A DNA stretch of 64,000 nt from an uncultured Spirochaetaceae bacterium (GTDB taxonomy: Bacteria; Spirochaetota; Spirochaetia; Treponematales; Treponemataceae), in the NCBI GenBank assembly GCA_902802305.1, contig CADCLG010000012.1, forward strand, positions 1 to 64,000, given 5' to 3'. Below the pieces are notes generated by a model. It searched no databases, was not told the origin of the DNA, and saw only the letters and a program-made list of their open reading frames with translations. The position numbers and the translations under genes are program-made. Shown piece by piece: positions 60,126 through 64,000 of the stretch; the first letter of the stretch is position 1; the number at the start of each line of letters is the position of its first letter.

Positions 60126-62312
60126 TTATAATCTTCCTAGTCGAAGTTTTTTGTTGGCAAGGGTATTTTTATTGTCAAACTTTACAGTGGGAGTTTCATC
60201 CTCACAGTCTTCATAAAGGCCAAGACAGATGCAGTCGCCATCACAAAGAGGCTTTAAGCAGTCAAAAGATAAATCAGAAAAAACAAAGGTCTTTTCATCT
60301 CCATCTGCAAAACTTCCTTTTTTAATCAGCTTAGTGGAACCTAACTTGTACTTGCGCTTACCGCTAGAATCTGTAATATCTGCAATAAGATTTGCGTCAA
60401 AAAAAGCAGGGGCAAGTCCTGTATTTTTAATGGTCACTGAAAGAAGGAGGTTTAAATCATCATCATACGTGAGTTTTGCAGAGGTGACTTCAAAATTATA
60501 ACCAAGCTTGTTGTTCATCTCCTTAACCGCCTGCAGATTATCTTCAAGAAAAACCCGGCCACAATAACCACCACGATCCAGCTCGTAATAAGAAAGATGC
60601 GCTGTGTTCATAACATTTTTCCAACGTTCCAATGTCCATTTTCTATGCCATCGGTCGCTATCATCAAGCTTTAACATATCTTCATAATCGCTGCAATTTT
60701 CACCAATTGTTGGCAATCCTGCCTGATAGCATTTTGCGAGCACTTCCTCACGGTCCTTAATCTGAACTAATCCGTCATCACGTTTTGCCACACCAATTGA
60801 AAGAGCAAAATCATAAACCTCGCCCTTACAGTCACTTGGAACTACAAGCTGGGTGCTTTTAAAAACGGATGCATAATAGGCAATCATTTCCTTCTGGATT
60901 TCTTCTGATGGCATTTCACTTCCTTCCAGCTGAGAACAATGCCATTCGCCCCAGTTACCAAAGCAGCGGATATCAATAAACTCAACGCGCCTGTCGCCAT
61001 CATAACGCCGCGATATTTCGTCTGCAAAAGATTTACAAGCCTGAAGGTAAATTGGATCAGACCAGTCTGGAACACGCAGCTGATCTGTCGTACCCTTTAT
61101 TGTAGCCATAACATACTTACAGCCTTCATCATAAATAAACTGAGGAACATCATCAGCACGGGCGGTAGAATTAACAGGATAAATACGCCAGCCTAAAGTT
61201 CGGCCAGAGTTTGCACAAAGCTCCAGCATTCTATCAATTGTTGACCAGTCAAACTCATTCCAATCTTTTTGAACACTATTCCAGCCACAGCCCGTATAAA
61301 CTACAGAACAGTAATCCCAGGCAGGATTTTTTCCGGAAGCGAGCGAGATAGTGCCATATATATTTTCCAAGTAATCCGGCGACCAGGCATACATAACAAA
61401 GCCTTTGTGCGGATTTATGATTACATCGCCGGATGGAGCAAGCTCAAAATCTTTACTAAAAGCCGAATGCAAACCGGAAAGCTTGAAGGTTACAATTGAA
61501 TCCAAAACTTCTTTGGGATATGAAAAGTTCAAGCGGAGTTTTTCAAGAGGATTTGAAGTTAAGGTAAAAATACAGTCAATTATAAAATCCTTATCAGCAG
61601 TGATTTCCGAAAGGGCTTCTGTGTTTGAACGGGTTTTAGCCCATTCGGCAGTCTTTGTATTTGCATCAATAAGCTTTAACTGCAAGGCAGAAGCAGGAAG
61701 TGACTCACTGCAAGTTCCACGCCAGGTTACCCTAACCTTTTCATCTTTTTGTGGCAGATGACCGTAGATTTCCATAAAAGCAGGTGTTAAATCAAGGTTA
61801 TAAATATAAGAGTTATAGTTCTCTGTTTTTTCGCCGCTTTTCCAGATGTAATTTATTTCTGATTTCTGCTTTATAAGAAGCTTTGATAAATCTATTAAAT
61901 AATTATAAGAGGCTTCCTCGCCAAGATTTTCAGCATTGTCACCATCCACACCAGATTGACCAGTTTTATCAGAAGGATTTTTTTCTGTAATCAAAATCTC
62001 TGCCCGGGAAATTGAACTATTTTCCAGTCCGCTTTTTACTGCAATTGCAGAAATAGTTACACTTTCTGTAAAAGCTAAAGGACGTTTATATTCAAGGCTT
62101 TTTGTATTTGGGGAGCTACCATCCGTAGTATAAAAGATTACCGCCCCTTCTGTTTGAGTCGCCATAGTAACAGAAACGCTTCCATCATCATTCACAGAAG
62201 ATTCTATTGTTACAGGCGAAGTGTATTTTATTTCTATTCTGCAGGAAGAAAATATAAGAAGTAATATTACAAAAGCCGAAAACTTTGCACATACAAAAGA
62301 TTTCATTTGCAT
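60126..62312 (-). CDS. DUF4832 lipoprotein with chitobiase-like domain
   Basis: 728 residues (or 726 from the second ATG at 62306). Signal ending LLLIFSSCRIEI (lipobox Cys about 24). An N-terminal chitobiase/hexosaminidase-C-like domain follows (VFYTTDGSSPNTKS). A middle beta-rich region precedes a TIM-barrel-like DUF4832/DUF4874 segment with GWNSVQKDWNEFDWSTIDRML, GRTLGWRIYPVN, FIDIRCFGNWGEWHCSQLEG and a C-terminal domain with TIKNTGLAPAFFDANLI. Members are often glycan-active or glycan-binding, sited in polysaccharide clusters; uxaC lies 33 bases downstream on the same strand. Confidence 0.85.
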   Translation of the reverse strand: MQMKSFVCAKFSAFVILLLIFSSCRIEIKYTSPVTIESSVNDDGSVSVTMATQTEGAVIFYTTDGSSPNTKSLEYKRPLAFTESVTISAIAVKSGLENSSISRAEILITEKNPSDKTGQSGVDGDNAENLGEEASYNYLIDLSKLLIKQKSEINYIWKSGEKTENYNSYIYNLDLTPAFMEIYGHLPQKDEKVRVTWRGTCSESLPASALQLKLIDANTKTAEWAKTRSNTEALSEITADKDFIIDCIFTLTSNPLEKLRLNFSYPKEVLDSIVTFKLSGLHSAFSKDFELAPSGDVIINPHKGFVMYAWSPDYLENIYGTISLASGKNPAWDYCSVVYTGCGWNSVQKDWNEFDWSTIDRMLELCANSGRTLGWRIYPVNSTARADDVPQFIYDEGCKYVMATIKGTTDQLRVPDWSDPIYLQACKSFADEISRRYDGDRRVEFIDIRCFGNWGEWHCSQLEGSEMPSEEIQKEMIAYYASVFKSTQLVVPSDCKGEVYDFALSIGVAKRDDGLVQIKDREEVLAKCYQAGLPTIGENCSDYEDMLKLDDSDRWHRKWTLERWKNVMNTAHLSYYELDRGGYCGRVFLEDNLQAVKEMNNKLGYNFEVTSAKLTYDDDLNLLLSVTIKNTGLAPAFFDANLIADITDSSGKRKYKLGSTKLIKKGSFADGDEKTFVFSDLSFDCLKPLCDGDCICLGLYEDCEDETPTVKFDNKNTLANKKLRLGRL

Positions 62313-62351
62313 ACTTATAATTTTACTTCATCTCAGAGATTTTTCAACAAA

Positions 62352-62969
62352 CTATTTCTTCCCAAACTTTTCAAGGAACTCTGCCCGGTTGTGAACATCT
62401 GCCAGAGTATAAATGTAGGTAACATAATTGTGAACGCTGTGTAGTGAAATAAAAAGCTCCTTGCTGATTTCTTCGTTGGATTTTCCCTGCAGCATTTTTT
62501 CAAAAACAATGCTTTCCTGCTTTGAAAGGACAGAAGTAATGGGCTCAAGATTTTTCATGATTGATTCAAAACGCGATTCAAGATAGGTTCCGCCGTTTTT
62601 TACAATGTCCAGACATTTTAGAATCTCATTTTCGCTGGCGACCTTTGAAATATAGCCCTTTGCACCAGAGTTCTTAGCCTGTAAAATATAACCGGCTGTA
62701 TCGTACATTGAATACATTACGCATTTTATTTCTTTATAATTCTTTGTAATTTCCTGAACTAAGGTAAAGCCGCTTTCGTCTGCCAGTTGAATATCTACAA
62801 TGATAATTTCCGGGAGATTTTCTGGAGCGGTTTTTGCAAGGATTTCAAGGCAAGGCTGTACGCTTTCAAAGGCTCCGGTAATTTTCCAGCTGGAGTTCTG
62901 CTCAAACCAGAAACGTAAGCCATTTTGCAGCATCTTATGATCATCAACAATATAAATTGTGTTTTCCAT
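62352..62969 (-). CDS. NarL/LuxR-family response regulator
   Basis: 205 residues from the ATG at 62967-62969, which has GGAGA upstream; an in-frame start at 62999 is less likely. The receiver domain has the acidic pair in YIVDDH, phospho-acceptor Asp59 in IIIVDIQLADESG, the Ser of MYSMYD and Lys in AKGYISKVAS. A LuxR/GerE helix-turn-helix at about 145-200 (SKQESIVFEKMLQGKSNEEI, then SKELFISLHSVHNYVTYIY) is the DNA-binding output. Translated with the upstream histidine kinase. Confidence 0.93.
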   Translation of the reverse strand: MENTIYIVDDHKMLQNGLRFWFEQNSSWKITGAFESVQPCLEILAKTAPENLPEIIIVDIQLADESGFTLVQEITKNYKEIKCVMYSMYDTAGYILQAKNSGAKGYISKVASENEILKCLDIVKNGGTYLESRFESIMKNLEPITSVLSKQESIVFEKMLQGKSNEEISKELFISLHSVHNYVTYIYTLADVHNRAEFLEKFGKK

Positions 62970-63016
62970 AATTTCTCCATAGATTCTCGTGTCAAGCACG
63001 AGAATGACAGTTTCTC

Positions 63017-64000
63017 TTATGCCTCCGCCTTGATTTTGAGTACAACCTTCATTCCTTCGTCCGGCGAACTGAAAAAATCTACGCTTCCACCAATAGAAGT
63101 CATTCTTTCCCGCATGTTCCTTATGCCAAAATGATTTTTAAGATTTTTCGGATTGAGTGATTCAATTTTGCAGCCAACACCATCATCAATAACAAAAATA
63201 GTCAGATAGTTTTCTGCCGGCGGTTTTATAAGCACAATTACTTTTGTGGCATAGGAATGTTTATTTATATTATTCAAAATCTCCTGAAAAACGCGTACAA
63301 CATTCAGACAGGTAGTTTTATCAAAGTCAGGATACTTTATGCTTTTATCAATCTGAATGGAAGAATCAATATTTGTTTTTGTGGTAAACTGCTTGCATAA
63401 GGTTTCGATGATAGATATTAAGTCAATTTCATCATCATCTTTTCTCACAGCATCCGCAAGTTCAGCCGGAGACAAATCATAACAAATGTTGCGCATTTTA
63501 ATAATGCATTTTGTTATATCTTCAACAACCCTGTTCTTCTGGTTCATATCTTCTGTCTGAATTGCCTCAGCTTCTATTCGGATTGCACGTAAATCCTGAA
63601 CTACAGTATCATGTATCTCCCTGCTGATTTTTGACTTTTCTTCTTCCTGAATCTGCAGAATCTGGTTTTGATGTAATTCAAGTTTTTTACCAGTTTTTCT
63701 TATGATAAAAATAATTACAACTACAAAAAGCAGACAGAATAAAACTCCACAAATAATCTCAAGAATAAGGATTTTTGTTTTAAGTTTTGAAACATTCTCC
63801 AAGGCCCCAACATTATCATTTGTAATTTCAATTTCATAACTGTCTGCTTTTACAATAAACTGAAGGCATCCTTTTGTAATAAAAGTATAATCTTCCGGTA
63901 CAATAAAGCCGTTATAGCCGGATAATCCTTGTCCGTCATAAACGACATCAGAATATTCAGCTATAAGCTTTTTTGTAGTCTTGTTTTTAACCTTAATAGC
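63017..64000 (-). CDS. Sensor histidine kinase, NarX/HisKA_3 type (5' end outside window)
   Basis: Open on the minus strand from the window edge to 63017, 328 codons; the true start is outside. An extracytoplasmic beta-rich part (TTKKLIAEYSDVVYDGQGLS, CLQFIVKADSYEIEIT) precedes one membrane helix (ILILEIICGVLFCLLFVVVIIFIIR), then the dimerisation/phospho-acceptor segment KISREIHDTVVQDLRAI with the conserved His. The ATPase domain shows IDDGVGCKIESLNPKNLKNHFGIRNMRERM. It would autophosphorylate and pass phosphate to the response regulator 47 bases downstream. Confidence 0.92.
   Translation of the reverse strand, partial: AIKVKNKTTKKLIAEYSDVVYDGQGLSGYNGFIVPEDYTFITKGCLQFIVKADSYEIEITNDNVGALENVSKLKTKILILEIICGVLFCLLFVVVIIFIIRKTGKKLELHQNQILQIQEEEKSKISREIHDTVVQDLRAIRIEAEAIQTEDMNQKNRVVEDITKCIIKMRNICYDLSPAELADAVRKDDDEIDLISIIETLCKQFTTKTNIDSSIQIDKSIKYPDFDKTTCLNVVRVFQEILNNINKHSYATKVIVLIKPPAENYLTIFVIDDGVGCKIESLNPKNLKNHFGIRNMRERMTSIGGSVDFFSSPDEGMKVVLKIKAEA

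Noticed and set aside
1..64000. tRNA, rRNA or tmRNA genes
   Set aside because: Scanned gaps for cloverleaf-like and CCA-ended sequences; none convincing. A covariance scan (tRNAscan-SE, Infernal) would settle it.

Overview
The window looks like chromosomal DNA of a free-living or host-associated spirochete, most probably a Treponema of the gut, rumen or oral type. I infer this from AT-rich DNA, many lipoproteins with short Cys lipoboxes, BspA-type leucine-rich and InlB-type repeat proteins, an XRE/TA-rich accessory fraction, plant-glycan enzymes and a lone mraY. No 16S rRNA or tRNA gene is visible, so the genus is an inference.

Layout: (1) 1-3605, a surface-protein locus with two copies of an InlB-repeat lipoprotein 5' end. 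The complete copy is split by a one-base frameshift in a homopolymer from its BspA/DUF285 C-terminal half, and a decayed VapBC-like toxin locus lies between the copies. (2) 3670-8756, a DUF4143 AAA ATPase, an acyl-CoA ligase and a membrane acyltransferase/hydrolase fusion whose start is followed by A10/A9 tracts in an 18-19 bp repeat, resembling a phase-variable switch. (3) 8855-10866, hisG-hisB-rnhA. (4) 10881-15124, accessory DNA: a large hairpin, two unknown lipoproteins, a HigBA-like module flanked by direct repeats of its neighbour's 3' end, tandem repeats and a P-loop protein. (5) 15216-21917, an operon of three large lipoproteins sharing modules, divergent from an XRE regulator with an operator-like palindrome between them, followed by a RES-Xre toxin-antitoxin pair. 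(6) 23346-34301, mostly core genes (prfA, prmC, galE, mraY) with a sugar-isomerase pseudogene, a LacI-like sensor fused to GGDEF, and a PurH-like protein lacking key catalytic residues. (7) 34302-35415, three palindromes, a candidate plus-strand structured RNA and a membrane-anchored LuxR-type protein. (8) 35518-47228, an FAD protein, glycogen phosphorylase, GH51 arabinofuranosidase and a TolC/adaptor/RND efflux operon. (9) 47380-64000, an RSH protein with a broken hydrolase site, RlmM-like methyltransferase, PilZ, S1, GH16 laminarinase, UvrD-type helicase, gatC-gatA, NYN protein, uxaC, DUF4832 lipoprotein and a NarL/NarX-type two-component system running off the end.

Genes inside operons mostly have clear GGAGG-type ribosome sites. 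In contrast, several transcription-unit starts (3670-4875 ATPase, higB, prfA, the LuxR membrane protein, the UvrD helicase) have a good -35/-10 pair ending 6-8 bases before the ATG and no Shine-Dalgarno, which predicts leaderless mRNAs. Metabolically the window fits a glycan degrader: GH16, GH51, UxaC, GlgP and GalE.
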